A stretch of DNA of 34,573 bases from positions 1 through 34,573 of the forward strand of contig DAINAR010000032.1 of the NCBI GenBank assembly GCA_036733345.1, written 5' to 3'. A program made the translations under genes and the position numbers. The DNA is from JAFGMQ01 sp036733345 (lineage in GTDB: Bacteria; Desulfobacterota; DSM-4660; Desulfatiglandales; Desulfatiglandaceae). The notes beneath the pieces were generated by a model that did not search any database, was not told the DNA's origin, and was given only the letters and a program-made list of their open reading frames with translations. Shown here in pieces: positions 15,295 through 24,174 of the stretch (positions are counted from its first letter, which is position 1; every line of letters begins with the position of its first letter).

Positions 15295-16133
15295 TATCCG
15301 TTTCCTCTAACCTGCTCATCCCTATCAGGTTCTTGAATTTCATCATCCTTTCCAAGGTATGCCTCAATTACCAGAGGGTCATTATATATCTGTAGAGGAG
15401 GTCCCTCTGCAATCTTTCGGCCATCGTCCATAACTATTACCCAGTCAGAGACCCCCATCACAACATTCATGTCATGTTCGATGAGCAATATCGTTAAATC
15501 GTCTTCAGCAATAAGGTTTTTGAGGAATTTCATCAAATCCTGGGTCTCCCTTGGGTTCAGGCCGCTGCTCGGCTCATCAAGAATAAGAAGTGCAGGTTCT
15601 GTAGCCAGTGCCCGGGCGATTTCAAGCCTGCGCTGTGAGCCATAGGCTATATTTTTTGCCGGTTCATCACGAAAGTTCCAGAGATCAATCTGCCGAATTC
15701 GCGACTCTGCTATTTCCTGTATGTGCCTTTCTTCCTTCCTTTGATGCGGCGTCCTGAATATAGATGCCCAAAGTCCGGCAGAACTCCTGCAGTGCTGGCC
15801 GGCCTTTATATTTTCAAGACATGTCATGTCGGGAAACAGGCGGATATTCTGAAAGGTGCGGGCTATTCCATATGAGACAATTTCATGAGTCTTCTTTCCG
15901 GTAATATTTTTTCCCATAAAGAATACTTCGCCGTATTCCGGTTTATAAATACCTGTTACAACATTAAAAACAGTGGTTTTGCCTGCGCCGTTGGGTCCAA
16001 TGAGACTGCATATCTCTCCCTGATGGATCTGAAAATCAAATTTGCTCACTGCCGTCAAACCGCCGAAGACCTTTGTGAGTCCCTGAGTCTGAAGTACAAC
16101 TTTGCCTTTTGTGTTCCTTGAATTTTCAGTCAT
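15294..16133 (-). CDS. livG: Branched-chain-type ABC importer, ATPase LivG
   Basis: The 279-residue ATPase has Walker A GPNGAGKTTVFNVVTG, the LivG-type altered signature AYGSQRRLEIARAL, Walker B LLILDEPSSGLNP and IEHDMNVVM. A C-terminal segment (AEGPPLQIYNDPLVIEAYLG) is typical of LivG. The gene overlaps livM by eight bases at its start and livF by one at its end, so the four transport genes are tightly coupled. Confidence 0.95.
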   Translation of the reverse strand: MTENSRNTKGKVVLQTQGLTKVFGGLTAVSKFDFQIHQGEICSLIGPNGAGKTTVFNVVTGIYKPEYGEVFFMGKNITGKKTHEIVSYGIARTFQNIRLFPDMTCLENIKAGQHCRSSAGLWASIFRTPHQRKEERHIQEIAESRIRQIDLWNFRDEPAKNIAYGSQRRLEIARALATEPALLILDEPSSGLNPRETQDLMKFLKNLIAEDDLTILLIEHDMNVVMGVSDWVIVMDDGRKIAEGPPLQIYNDPLVIEAYLGKDDEIQEPDRDEQVRGNG

Positions 16134-17124
16134 CTCTGCCCCTCACTTCAAGCAACGGATCAAAAGACACAGCACCCCTCTTTCTCGGCCAGAATCCTCC
16201 CGGCCTGAACATCATCATGAGTATCATTACAGCTCCGAAGACCAGCATCCTGTACATGGCAAAGGGCCTGAAGATCTCCGGGAAGAGACTTATAAAGGCA
16301 GCACCTATGAGAACGCCCGGTATGGAACCCATTCCTCCAATAAGGACTATACAGAACATCAGACATGACTCCCAGAATGTAAAGCTTTCAGGGGAGACAC
16401 ACATAAGCTTGCTGGCATAAATATTACCGCCCACCCCGGCAAGTGCGGCACCGAGCATAAAGGCCAGAAGTTTATAAAATCTGACATCAATCCCGCTTGC
16501 CTCTGCGGCTGTCTGATCTTCACGGATGCAGTTCCATGCCCTGCCTATTCTTGAGTCTTGCAGTTTACCAAGGCCAAGTATACTTAATACAACAACAATC
16601 CAGATAAGAAAATAGTATTCGATTGAAGAATCTATTACAATGGCACCTCCAAGAGATGGAAAATCTATTCCAAATACGCCATTTGGCCCACCGGTAAGAT
16701 TAAAGGGATTGTTTATCAGGGCCAGCCTTACGATTTCCCCCATCCCGATAGTGACAATACACAGATAATCACCGCGCAGATGGATAATAGGGGAGCATAC
16801 AATATATGCGAACAGGGCGGCTGCAACAGCGCTGACCGGCAGCAGGGCCAGGACCGGTATACCGAACCTGGTGTTAAGTATTGCCGTTGTATAGGCACCT
16901 ATTGCATAAAAACACGCATGTCCGAGATCGAACAGACCTACCTCGCCGAGGACTATGTTGAGACTCAGACCCAAAAGGGCATATATTCCGAAATAAAAGG
17001 TAACATCAATATAATAATCGCTCACCAGGAAAGGATAAACAATAAATACGGCAACTGCGGCAAAAGCGGTTTTTGGTCGTGAAGTAAAAAATTCTTTTAT
17101 TCTCAGAAAGGCATTATGTTTCAT
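16126..17124 (-). CDS. livM: Branched-chain-type ABC importer, permease LivM
   Basis: From the ATG at 17124 the permease has 332 residues and about nine or ten hydrophobic segments. LivM features include YALLGLSLNIVLGEVGLFDLGHACFYAIGAY, LRGDYLCIVTIGMGEIVRL and the coupling loop REDQTAAEASGID that contacts the ATPases. I chose this start, four bases after the livH stop codon. A GTG at 17154 would add ten charged residues and overlap livH. Confidence 0.93.
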   Translation of the reverse strand: MKHNAFLRIKEFFTSRPKTAFAAVAVFIVYPFLVSDYYIDVTFYFGIYALLGLSLNIVLGEVGLFDLGHACFYAIGAYTTAILNTRFGIPVLALLPVSAVAAALFAYIVCSPIIHLRGDYLCIVTIGMGEIVRLALINNPFNLTGGPNGVFGIDFPSLGGAIVIDSSIEYYFLIWIVVVLSILGLGKLQDSRIGRAWNCIREDQTAAEASGIDVRFYKLLAFMLGAALAGVGGNIYASKLMCVSPESFTFWESCLMFCIVLIGGMGSIPGVLIGAAFISLFPEIFRPFAMYRMLVFGAVMILMMMFRPGGFWPRKRGAVSFDPLLEVRGRDD

Positions 17125-17128
17125 GGGA

Positions 17129-18040
17129 CTAAACTTTCTCCGCTGTTTTTTCACCGAAAAGTCCGGTAGGCCTGAATATCAGAACCAGAATCAGTATAAG
17201 AAAAACAAATACATCCTTCCACGCAGCGGATATGTAGGCTGCACCCAGCATTTCAAGTATGCCGAGAATGAGCCCGCCGAACATTGCTCCCGGCAGATTG
17301 CCGATGCCCCCGAGTATAGTAGCGGTAAAGGCCTTCAGTCCGTAGTTCCATCCCATTGTGAAGCTGATCTGACGATAATACATGCCCACCATAACGCCTG
17401 TCATTGCCCCAAGGGCAGGGCCCAGGGTAAATATAAAAAAAATAACCTTGTTAAAGTCTATTCCCATGAGTGACGCAGTATCCCTGTCCAGGGCTGAGGC
17501 CCTTATGGCGGCACCGAACAGGGTCTTCTGGATTATAAAGTAAAGGACAGCCATAAGGCAAAACGACAGTACCAGGATCATTATCTGCAGCAGAGTGATA
17601 TGTATATCACCGAATTTAATGTGAATATTTGGGATAAGCTTTGACGGGTAAGCCATAAATCGCGGTCCCCAGATAACCATTATTATATTCTGCAGGAAGA
17701 TAGAAGCACCAAGAGCAGAAACTACCGCAGGAAGTCGGCCCGCGGGGTAAACAGGACGATAAGCTAATCTTTCGACTATTATACCAACGATTGCAAGACT
17801 GATTGCAGCCGCTGTCAGCGCCGCAAAAAGACCGCCCCACAGACCAAAATGAGTGGTCAGAAACCCGGTTCCGATGACCAGGACTGTATAACCTACATAT
17901 GATCCAAAAGCAAAAAAGTCACCGTGAGCGAAATTAATCATCTTAAGGACGCCATATACCATGGAATAACCCAGGGCGATAAGCGCATAAAAAGAGCCTA
18001 TGGTGAGTCCGTTAATTAATTGCTCAATGATAATTTGCAT
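17129..18040 (-). CDS. livH: Branched-chain-type ABC importer, permease LivH
   Basis: The 303-residue permease starts MQIIIEQLINGLTIGSFYAL, the classic LivH opening, followed by GYSMVYGVLKMINFAHGDFFAFG. The coupling loop reads RASALDRDTASLMGID, and the last hydrophobic segment ends VFLILILVLIFRPTGLFG. About eight membrane helices are visible. It is the first of the livHMGF block, separated from the binding-protein gene livK by 153 bases that contain a strong hairpin. Confidence 0.94.
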   Translation of the reverse strand: MQIIIEQLINGLTIGSFYALIALGYSMVYGVLKMINFAHGDFFAFGSYVGYTVLVIGTGFLTTHFGLWGGLFAALTAAAISLAIVGIIVERLAYRPVYPAGRLPAVVSALGASIFLQNIIMVIWGPRFMAYPSKLIPNIHIKFGDIHITLLQIMILVLSFCLMAVLYFIIQKTLFGAAIRASALDRDTASLMGIDFNKVIFFIFTLGPALGAMTGVMVGMYYRQISFTMGWNYGLKAFTATILGGIGNLPGAMFGGLILGILEMLGAAYISAAWKDVFVFLILILVLIFRPTGLFGEKTAEKV

Positions 18041-18128
18041 TTTTTCGAGTCTGTATACCTTAAAAAATGAACTATGAGATAAAAACCACGAAAAGTTCTG
18101 TGATGACTATGGTTGGATTGAAAGGCAT

Positions 18129-18157
18129 CGCAAAAGGCCCTCAACAGACCTTTTGCG
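18129..18157. other. Strong hairpin between livK and livH
   Basis: CGCAAAAGG (18129-18137) and CCTTTTGCG (18149-18157) are perfect complements around an 11-base loop, in the 153-base gap after livK. No T-run follows, so it is more likely an mRNA-stabilising or processing site than a full terminator. That would let the binding protein be made in excess of the permease. Confidence 0.5.
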
Positions 18158-18193
18158 AGCGCTTCACAGCCTGTTTCCTGTTTTGGATGAAAT

Positions 18194-19348
18194 CTATTTC
18201 GATACTACAATATTGCCTTTTTCATCCACCACATACAGATAAAAGGGAACCCCTTCACGGTCTCCCTGTTCGGTGAATCCGATCGGGCCGGTGATGCCGG
18301 CGGCTCCATCCACTCCATCCCTCAGATATTTGGAAAGGACTGTGGAATCTACTGATTTTGTCTTATCAATAGCATAAGCTATGATATTCAGGGCATCGGC
18401 AGCATAAATCGGCCATGGGCTTGAAGGTATCTCACCGAACTTGTCTTTATAGGCCTTAAGGAATTCCTTCGCTTCAGGGTAAGGCAAATCAGCCGGGAGA
18501 GGTTCATTTGTCATATAACATCTTTTCGCGATATCCACTCCAGCGATCTTTACGAATTCATCATTAATGGCCGCATTTCCACCTACGAACGGACATGTAA
18601 TACCAATATCTCTTGCCTGTATAATAAGCAGTGCTGCCTCGGCATAGTAGCCGGTAAAGTACCAGACATCAGGTTTGGTTTCCCTGAGCTTTGTAAGGGG
18701 CACATGAAAGTCCTTCTCGCCTGGAGTGATTGCATCATAATAGACGATCTCAACGTCCCCTTTACTTACCATCTTTTCAAGGGCCCTTTTTGTGTCTTCG
18801 GCAAGGCCTTTCCCAAAGGCTGTGTTGTCGTGCATGATGGCAATGCGTTTGGCACCGAATTTCCCGGGAACAAAGTCAGCAAAAAACTGACCCTGTGAAT
18901 CATCCCTTCCGCAGGTACGGAAAAAATATTTGAAATCTCTTTGTGTCAGCCTTACAGCCGTAACGCCATAACCGATATTTATCTTTTTAAATTTCTCATA
19001 TATATTGGATGCCGGTTCACACACTGAAGACCCGTATGTTGAAACAGCGGCAACTACATCTTTCTGGCCGACCAGCTTCTGCGCGGCCAGTGCTCCTGTT
19101 TTAGGTTCACCTGCATCGTCTACAACCCTTAGCTCAATCATGCGTCCGCCCATGATACCGCCTTTTTTATTGATCAGCTCTGCCGCGATTTCACAGGATT
19201 GTTTTGCCATCTGTCCTTCATATGCCCAGGGTCCGGTAATCGGCCCCTGAAGTCCAATAACAACAGGCTCGGGTGCTGCCATTGCATTATAAGGCGTAAA
19301 CATTAATAACAATGCACCAACTACCACAAGATACTTTGTAATTTTCAT
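18194..19348 (-). CDS. livK: Periplasmic binding protein of branched-chain-type ABC importer
   Basis: The 384-residue protein has a signal peptide, MKITKYLVVVGALLLMF followed by AMAA, then the LivJ/LivK-type fold: VVIGLQGPITGPWA, the linker GGIMGGRMIELRVVDDAG, VAAVSTYGSSVCEPA and IAIMHDNTAFGKGLAE. It captures the substrate for LivHMGF. The true start is the ATG at 19348 with GGGAG eight bases upstream; a TTG two codons earlier is less likely. The 172 bases upstream are AT-rich, and I saw no promoter there that I could defend. Confidence 0.92.
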   Translation of the reverse strand: MKITKYLVVVGALLLMFTPYNAMAAPEPVVIGLQGPITGPWAYEGQMAKQSCEIAAELINKKGGIMGGRMIELRVVDDAGEPKTGALAAQKLVGQKDVVAAVSTYGSSVCEPASNIYEKFKKINIGYGVTAVRLTQRDFKYFFRTCGRDDSQGQFFADFVPGKFGAKRIAIMHDNTAFGKGLAEDTKRALEKMVSKGDVEIVYYDAITPGEKDFHVPLTKLRETKPDVWYFTGYYAEAALLIIQARDIGITCPFVGGNAAINDEFVKIAGVDIAKRCYMTNEPLPADLPYPEAKEFLKAYKDKFGEIPSSPWPIYAADALNIIAYAIDKTKSVDSTVLSKYLRDGVDGAAGITGPIGFTEQGDREGVPFYLYVVDEKGNIVVSK

Positions 19349-19526
19349 ATGCAACTCTCCCTGATCTATTTTTGTTAATAAGATATGGAAAAAACCACTA
19401 AGAACTAATAGTTAGATAACGCCTGACAAAATTGAAACCTTTAAAATTGCCTCTTCTTATCTTAAAAAATAACAAAAAGCAATATATTAGGATGAAAAAT
19501 TAACTGCCCCTGATAAATAAACTCTG

Positions 19527-20459
19527 CTATTCCTTAACCTTTTTTCGGTAACGGATCATGTATGGCGACATGTCATCGTGTTCCTTCTGCAATTGCAGAA
19601 GCACAATTGCTGAAATAACCATTATCCCGCCAAGGACCTGCAGGTGTCCGGGAATTTCGCCCAATAGAAAAAAAGCCATGAATGCAGCAGCAATAGGCTC
19701 CAGCGTAGCTGTAATGGACGCCCTGGTGGAACGTATGTGATTGATTCCGATAAAATAAAGGCCAAAGGGAATGATAGTGCCCATTACTACGATATACATA
19801 ATATACCACCACTGACGCGTATCATAATCATATCGGAGGAAACCTAATGGTTCTAACATGATATTCAGTGTTAATGATGCAAACAGCATTGCATAAAATA
19901 TGACTGTCCATGGTGAATATCGATGCATACCCCTTTCACCGATCAGGGTGTAACCTGCAAAAGCAAATGCAGAGATAAGCCCCCATGCAATTCCTTCGCG
20001 GTTCATCTTAAGGATTTGGAGATCATACCCGCCCACTACCAGATAACACCCCGCCAGACAAAGCAGGAGTGCAATTACCTTTATTGCGGTAAAACGTTCT
20101 TTCCAGAAACAGATTGAATATAAAGCAATAAGCGCAGGGGCCATATATTCAAGCAGTATTGCTGCTGAAACCTGTATTTTACTGATTGCATAAAAATAGG
20201 AGAGTTGAAGGAGGGCCATTGCAAGCGACCCGAGAATTACGAAGTAACCTATATCCCTGATGCGGATCAGAAGCAGATTCCGGCGAAAAAGCGCAAAGGA
20301 ACCAAGAATAAACACCGTGGAGAGTGTGACACGCATCTGCACCAGTTCAAGCGGCGTTATGCCTGATAGAAACAGGACCTTACCTGACGTCCCTGAGGAG
20401 GCCCACAGTATTGCCGCAGCAATAACGCAAATATACCCCATGGCAGGTCTTGATTTCAT
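19527..20459 (-). CDS. DMT-superfamily (EamA) transporter
   Basis: A membrane protein of about 310 residues with ten hydrophobic segments in two EamA repeats. The first begins GYICVIAAAILWASSGTSGK; the second begins GIAWGLISAFAFAGYTLIGERG. Each ends in a helix typical of these exporters (AILLEYMAPALIALYSI; RASITATLEPIAAAFMAFF). Members export amino acids or other metabolites; the substrate is unknown. I prefer the ATG at 20459, beside the first membrane helix and behind an AGGAGG that is somewhat far. The ATG at 20516 would add 19 charged residues. Its upstream region shares a promoter-like repeat with the sigma-54 regulator gene near the window end. Confidence 0.85.
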   Translation of the reverse strand: MKSRPAMGYICVIAAAILWASSGTSGKVLFLSGITPLELVQMRVTLSTVFILGSFALFRRNLLLIRIRDIGYFVILGSLAMALLQLSYFYAISKIQVSAAILLEYMAPALIALYSICFWKERFTAIKVIALLLCLAGCYLVVGGYDLQILKMNREGIAWGLISAFAFAGYTLIGERGMHRYSPWTVIFYAMLFASLTLNIMLEPLGFLRYDYDTRQWWYIMYIVVMGTIIPFGLYFIGINHIRSTRASITATLEPIAAAFMAFFLLGEIPGHLQVLGGIMVISAIVLLQLQKEHDDMSPYMIRYRKKVKE

Positions 20460-20544
20460 TATTAATGCAGTTCCCTCCTCTTTCTCTTCCGGCACAGTTT
20501 CGATCCGCCTTAACATTCTTCCGGATCTTTATTCATCAACCTTT

Positions 20545-20614
20545 ATGATATACACATTTTTAAAATCTCTATGTAATATTAAAAAATATGAGAGTCAATT
20601 TGTGATCATCACCT
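20545..20614 (-). promoter_or_regulatory. Promoter-bearing repeat, copy A (upstream of the DMT gene)
   Basis: About 70 bases match 34147-34217 with one gap and only scattered differences. On the minus strand it contains TTGACT (20598-20593), a 17-base spacer and TACATA (20575-20570), a plausible sigma-70 promoter. Just upstream is the palindrome GTGATGATCAC (20602-20612). Transcription would start near 20563. Confidence 0.5.
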
Positions 20615-20646
20615 GGCACATTTGAAGAAAAGATAATAAGCAAAAA

Positions 20647-20664
20647 GGCCTCTGCAGAGAGGCC
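20647..20664 (-). terminator. Intrinsic terminator after the acyl-CoA dehydrogenase gene
   Basis: GGCCTCT and AGAGGCC form a 7-bp stem with a GCAG loop. On the minus strand it is followed by TTTTTG. It lies 43 bases after the dehydrogenase stop codon and so probably ends that transcript. The plus strand also has a short T-rich tail. Confidence 0.75.
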
Positions 20665-20707
20665 CTTTGTTTTTAAAATATGTTAACGTAAAAAAATTAT
20701 TACATGT

Positions 20708-21853
20708 CTAATATTTACCAAGAATCTTTTTTGCAATGACCACCTTTTCCACCTCTTTGCTTCCCTCAAAAATTTCCAGGACCTTTGCATTTCTCCAGTA
20801 GTGGGCCACGTCGTATTCTTCAAGGATGCCATATCCGCCGTGAAGCTGTATCGCCTCGTCAGCCACCTTAACAGCGACTTCAGAGCAATACCACTTGGCC
20901 ATTGAACTCAGGGCCGGATCAGGGGTGCCGGTATCCAGCTTGGAAGCAGCCCTGTAACAGATAGACCTTGCAGCTTCCGTCATGGTAGCCATGTCGGCAA
21001 TCTTACCCTGAACCAGCTGCAGGGAGGCAAGCGGATTTCCAAACTGCTCTCTCTGACGCACATGACTGATCGCCTTATCAAGGGCCCCCTGAGCTGTTCC
21101 AACACCAAAGGCAGCTACCTGGACCCGTGTCCTGTTAAAGAACTCCATAATATTGTAAAATCCTTTTCCTTCCTTCCCCAACAGGTTAGTTTCGGGAACT
21201 CTCACTCCCTTAAATGCAACTTCACCGGTATTTGAAGCGCGCAAAGACAGCTTCCCGTGAAAGGGGCGAGCTTCATAGCCCTCCCTGTCAGTCTCAACGA
21301 TAATGGCACTGAGCCTGTCATGGTTTCTGGACCCATTTGTATCTGTACAGCAAAGAACTACAAGAAAATCGGCCAGAGTACAGTTAGTGATAAATATCTT
21401 GTTCCCGTTTATGACATACTCACCATTTTCCTTTACCGCCTCTGTTCTGACTCTTGCAACATCACTCCCTGCATCAGGTTCCGTGATAGCCATTCCCATT
21501 CTCATCTCTCCCCGGCAGATTGCAGGAAGGTATTTCTGTTTCTGTTCTTCTGTTCCAACCAGGTTTATAAGCTGTGTTCCAAAAAAGGTGGAATCCAGGG
21601 CATGTGTGATTCCCATATCCACCCGGGCAAATTCTTCCATAATCAGGCACTGTTCAAGGTATCCCATTCCAGGTCCACCATATTTCTCATCAATGAAAAC
21701 TGCCAGAAAACCCAGCTCAGCAGCCTTTTTCCAGATCCGGTCGTCGAACGTCTCTTTCGCATCCAACTCTCTGGCTACTTCTCTGAATTCTCCTTCCGCA
21801 AATTTCCGTGCAGCCTTTTGGATCTGACGCTGCTCTCTTGTTAATTCAAACAT
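20708..21853 (-). CDS. Acyl-CoA dehydrogenase
   Basis: The 381-residue flavoenzyme has the short/medium-chain acyl-CoA dehydrogenase layout. The N-terminal helices are followed by MGMAITEPDAGSDVARV (FAD contacts), FITNCTLADFLVV, and a C-terminal helical domain with QLHGGYGILEEYDVAHYWRNA. The catalytic base appears to be E363 in EIFEGSKE, where relatives have YEGT. It should form a 2,3-enoyl-CoA and pass electrons to EtfBA encoded about 4 kb away. The ATG has GGAG seven bases upstream. It stands alone, with a terminator behind it and the TetR gene 200 bases upstream on the same strand. Confidence 0.93.
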   Translation of the reverse strand: MFELTREQRQIQKAARKFAEGEFREVARELDAKETFDDRIWKKAAELGFLAVFIDEKYGGPGMGYLEQCLIMEEFARVDMGITHALDSTFFGTQLINLVGTEEQKQKYLPAICRGEMRMGMAITEPDAGSDVARVRTEAVKENGEYVINGNKIFITNCTLADFLVVLCCTDTNGSRNHDRLSAIIVETDREGYEARPFHGKLSLRASNTGEVAFKGVRVPETNLLGKEGKGFYNIMEFFNRTRVQVAAFGVGTAQGALDKAISHVRQREQFGNPLASLQLVQGKIADMATMTEAARSICYRAASKLDTGTPDPALSSMAKWYCSEVAVKVADEAIQLHGGYGILEEYDVAHYWRNAKVLEIFEGSKEVEKVVIAKKILGKY

Positions 21854-22053
21854 TCCTTATCTCCTTAACATTTCCTTGCACTATATTTTCGGCTCATTAT
21901 GACCGTTAGTGTTCAATTTATTTTATAATCACTTTACCCTGCTGTTAAAATTACTCTTCCCAAATCAATGTACTCTGTGCCAACGCAAACCTGAAATAAC
22001 TTCAATCAGGCATAATGGAACGCTTCTCTCTTCCGCCGGGATAATATTCATTA

Positions 22054-22617
22054 CTAAACCAGGATACCGTTAAGAAAAACCTCGCTTATCAGTTTTCCCA
22101 GTTCCTCCGGTGATATAGCCCCGCGCGGGTCATACCAGGTCGATGTCCAGTGAACCATGCCATAGAAAAGAAAAGTGAGCACGGAATTATTTATCGGCCT
22201 GATGATCCCTTTCTCGGAAAACTCCATGAATATCCTTTCAAGAGTCTCCACATAAAAACGCTGCTTCTTGCAAAATGTTTTTCTGTGTTCAGGAGTGAGA
22301 GATTTTCCCTCTGAATTCAAAATAGTAAGTTCATCCTGATGGGCTGAATAGCGCTGGACATAGAAAGTGCAGAGCGTTTTCAGTTTTTCCACCGGATCCA
22401 TGTCAGCTTGAATTATCTCCTCCAGCCGCTTGTAAGCTTCCTCCATGAATCCAATCATTATGTCAAAAAGGATTTCTTCCTTTGAAGCAAAGTAATGAAA
22501 CATACCCGGCACACTCAGACCGGATTCCGCAGCAATTCGTCTGACAGGTGTGGCCTCAAAACCCTTGGCTGCAAACAGCTTGGTGGCTGCCTTTAAAATA
22601 TGCTGTCGTTTATACAT
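22054..22617 (-). CDS. TetR-family transcriptional regulator
   Basis: The 187-residue regulator begins with the TetR helix-turn-helix: ILKAATKLFAAKGFEATPVRRIA, then ESGLSVPGMFHYFASKEEIL (residues 7-50). The remainder is a helical ligand-binding domain with features like those of fatty-acid regulators of the FadR/PsrA kind. It probably binds an acyl-CoA or related ligand and represses nearby beta-oxidation genes. A candidate operator stands in the promoter of the ETF oxidoreductase operon (29690-29717). The ATG has GGGAG eight bases upstream. The link to that operator is inference. Confidence 0.88.
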   Translation of the reverse strand: MYKRQHILKAATKLFAAKGFEATPVRRIAAESGLSVPGMFHYFASKEEILFDIMIGFMEEAYKRLEEIIQADMDPVEKLKTLCTFYVQRYSAHQDELTILNSEGKSLTPEHRKTFCKKQRFYVETLERIFMEFSEKGIIRPINNSVLTFLFYGMVHWTSTWYDPRGAISPEELGKLISEVFLNGILV

Positions 22618-22810
22618 AATTCATTCTCCCGAAAAGTATATTTTACGGCTGAGACCAATTTGCCCAGAATACTCTTTTATGTCAACGAGTTTCTTTTATT
22701 CGGGATCACATACAATCACAGTGCTTCCATAAACAGGAACCATATCCCCTCTCAAGAATACCTTTATAGAGGGTATGGTATACTTCCCTGTCATCCTTAT
22801 TTGGATAATT

Positions 22811-23035
22811 CCGATCGGGGATGCCTTACTAGGGCTTAAATGGCTTCAGGCATCCCCGTCGGCGGGGAACTGAACCACCATCGGCTATAAGCCGAGGGGT
22901 TCAGCGGTCGCGTCGAATAAATTCGACTTATGTGCGACCGCTTATTGGAACTGTTTCAGTGGCTTGTCCCTTTGAGACTTCGCCAAACTTCTCTTCGCGT
23001 AAAGGCGAGGGGTTTGAACCATCCCCGATGGGACA
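22811..23035. mobile_element. Hairpin-rich non-coding element, possibly an IS200/IS605-type remnant
   Basis: This region is packed with nested inverted repeats. GGGGATGCC (22817-22825) pairs with GGCATCCCC (22849-22857), and CCCCG with CGGGG (22854-22867). CTGAACC and GGTTCAG (22870-22904) enclose CGGCT-ATA-AGCCG. AGCGGTCGC (22903-22911) and GCGACCGCT (22934-22942) enclose GTCGAA/TTCGAC. GTCCC/GGGAC arms enclose the last 70 bases, which end at the TRAP protein stop codon. The GAACCCCTCGGCTTATAGCCG pattern on the minus strand resembles the hairpin ends of IS200/IS605 elements. No transposase or TnpB frame is present. A structured RNA is the alternative. The rest of the 22618-23035 gap shows nothing clear. 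Confidence 0.4.
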
Positions 23036-24055
23036 CTAATTTTCGCTGTATTTTTTCACTTCCGCTTCAATAAATTCAACATATTCACGTGCTGGCAGCC
23101 CCTCGTGCTCCTTGATATATTCCTCCCAAACCGGTTTCACAGCCTCAGCCCATCGTTTGCTTTCCTCCTTGGAAAGTTTAATGGTCTCATTACCAAGACT
23201 AGTGCTGAAAGCGCGGCCTTCTCTATCACTGGTATCCCATGCTTCCCCCGTTTTCAGAAGCCATTCTTTGCTCACTTCTTCGAATACCGACTGCACATCA
23301 CTGGGCAGGGATTCCCATGTTTTCTTATTCATGGCCACAAAGAAAGACTGTGTATACCCAATACTGTAACAATCGATCATGTACTTGATTACTTCGCCCT
23401 GTTTCCATCCTTTCAGGACCTCTATGGGACCAAATGTAGCTTCCACAACACCCTTCTGGAGGGCTTCATAGGTTGCATTCTGGGGCATGGATACCGGACA
23501 GGCTCCCAATGCCTTGGAAACAGCGGCGCTGGTGCCTGTAGAACGGATTTTAAGGCCATCAAGTTCCTCCAGTTTGTGAATGGGCTTTTTGCTGAAAAGC
23601 AATCCAGGCCCGTGTGCAAAAAGATAAAGGACCTTGACGTTATCAAAATCCTTGAATTTAAACTTTTCGTATAAAGCATTTATAATCTTTGTAGCAGCAA
23701 CCCCGCTGGGATAGCCCATGGGCAGGTCGATAGCCTCAGTAGAGGGGAAACGGCCGCGAGTATAAGCACAGACTGACATCCCGATATCTGTTATTCCTTT
23801 TAAGACACCATCATATATCTGGGGTCCCTTCAGCAGAGAACTGCCCGGGAAAAAGGTTATTTTCACCTCACCGTTGGTGCGCTTTTCTATTTCCCGCCCC
23901 CATTCCTCCGCCACCTTGGCCTGAATATGCGTTGGCGGGAAAAAAGTGCTGTAAGTCAACTCGATTGTCTTGGCCTCTGCCGTGGATGACTGAAATGCCC
24001 ACATCCCGATAACCACACCTAAAAACACAAATAAAACCCACTTGCACAATCTCAT
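23036..24055 (-). CDS. dctP: TRAP transporter solute-binding protein, DctP family
   Basis: The 339-residue protein has a signal peptide (MRLCKWVLFVFLGVVIGMW, cut near AEA) and the DctP fold. IELTYSTFFPPTHIQAKVAEEWG opens it, GLKIRSTGTSAAVSKALGA holds the conserved carboxylate-binding arginine, and MPQNATYEALQKGVVEATFG follows. It should bind an organic acid in the periplasm. No DctQ or DctM membrane genes are nearby, so it must use a permease encoded elsewhere. It is the last gene of the minus-strand run with the acyl-CoA ligase and EtfBA, suggesting its ligand is the acid that ligase activates. AAGGAG precedes the ATG. Confidence 0.92.
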   Translation of the reverse strand: MRLCKWVLFVFLGVVIGMWAFQSSTAEAKTIELTYSTFFPPTHIQAKVAEEWGREIEKRTNGEVKITFFPGSSLLKGPQIYDGVLKGITDIGMSVCAYTRGRFPSTEAIDLPMGYPSGVAATKIINALYEKFKFKDFDNVKVLYLFAHGPGLLFSKKPIHKLEELDGLKIRSTGTSAAVSKALGACPVSMPQNATYEALQKGVVEATFGPIEVLKGWKQGEVIKYMIDCYSIGYTQSFFVAMNKKTWESLPSDVQSVFEEVSKEWLLKTGEAWDTSDREGRAFSTSLGNETIKLSKEESKRWAEAVKPVWEEYIKEHEGLPAREYVEFIEAEVKKYSEN

Positions 24056-24174
24056 GTCTAAACTCTCCTTATTTCATTGAAAAAGTTAAAGTTTGTTTTT
24101 CACACAACTCATACTCCAGCCGATTCTCTACCACCTCCTCTCATTTTGCTTTCCTGAAACATTTATTTGCTGAT

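Noticed and set aside
21257..21844. 195-residue plus-strand frame opposite the acyl-CoA dehydrogenase gene
   Set aside because: It is fully antisense to a clear gene, has many cysteines and no family pattern, and lacks a ribosome binding site.
21965..21990. TTGGCAC sequence upstream of the acyl-CoA dehydrogenase gene as a sigma-54 promoter
   Set aside because: The -24 part fits but no -12 TTGC lies at the required spacing.
23105..23674. 189-residue plus-strand frame opposite the TRAP binding-protein gene
   Set aside because: Shadow of dctP with no recognisable domain.
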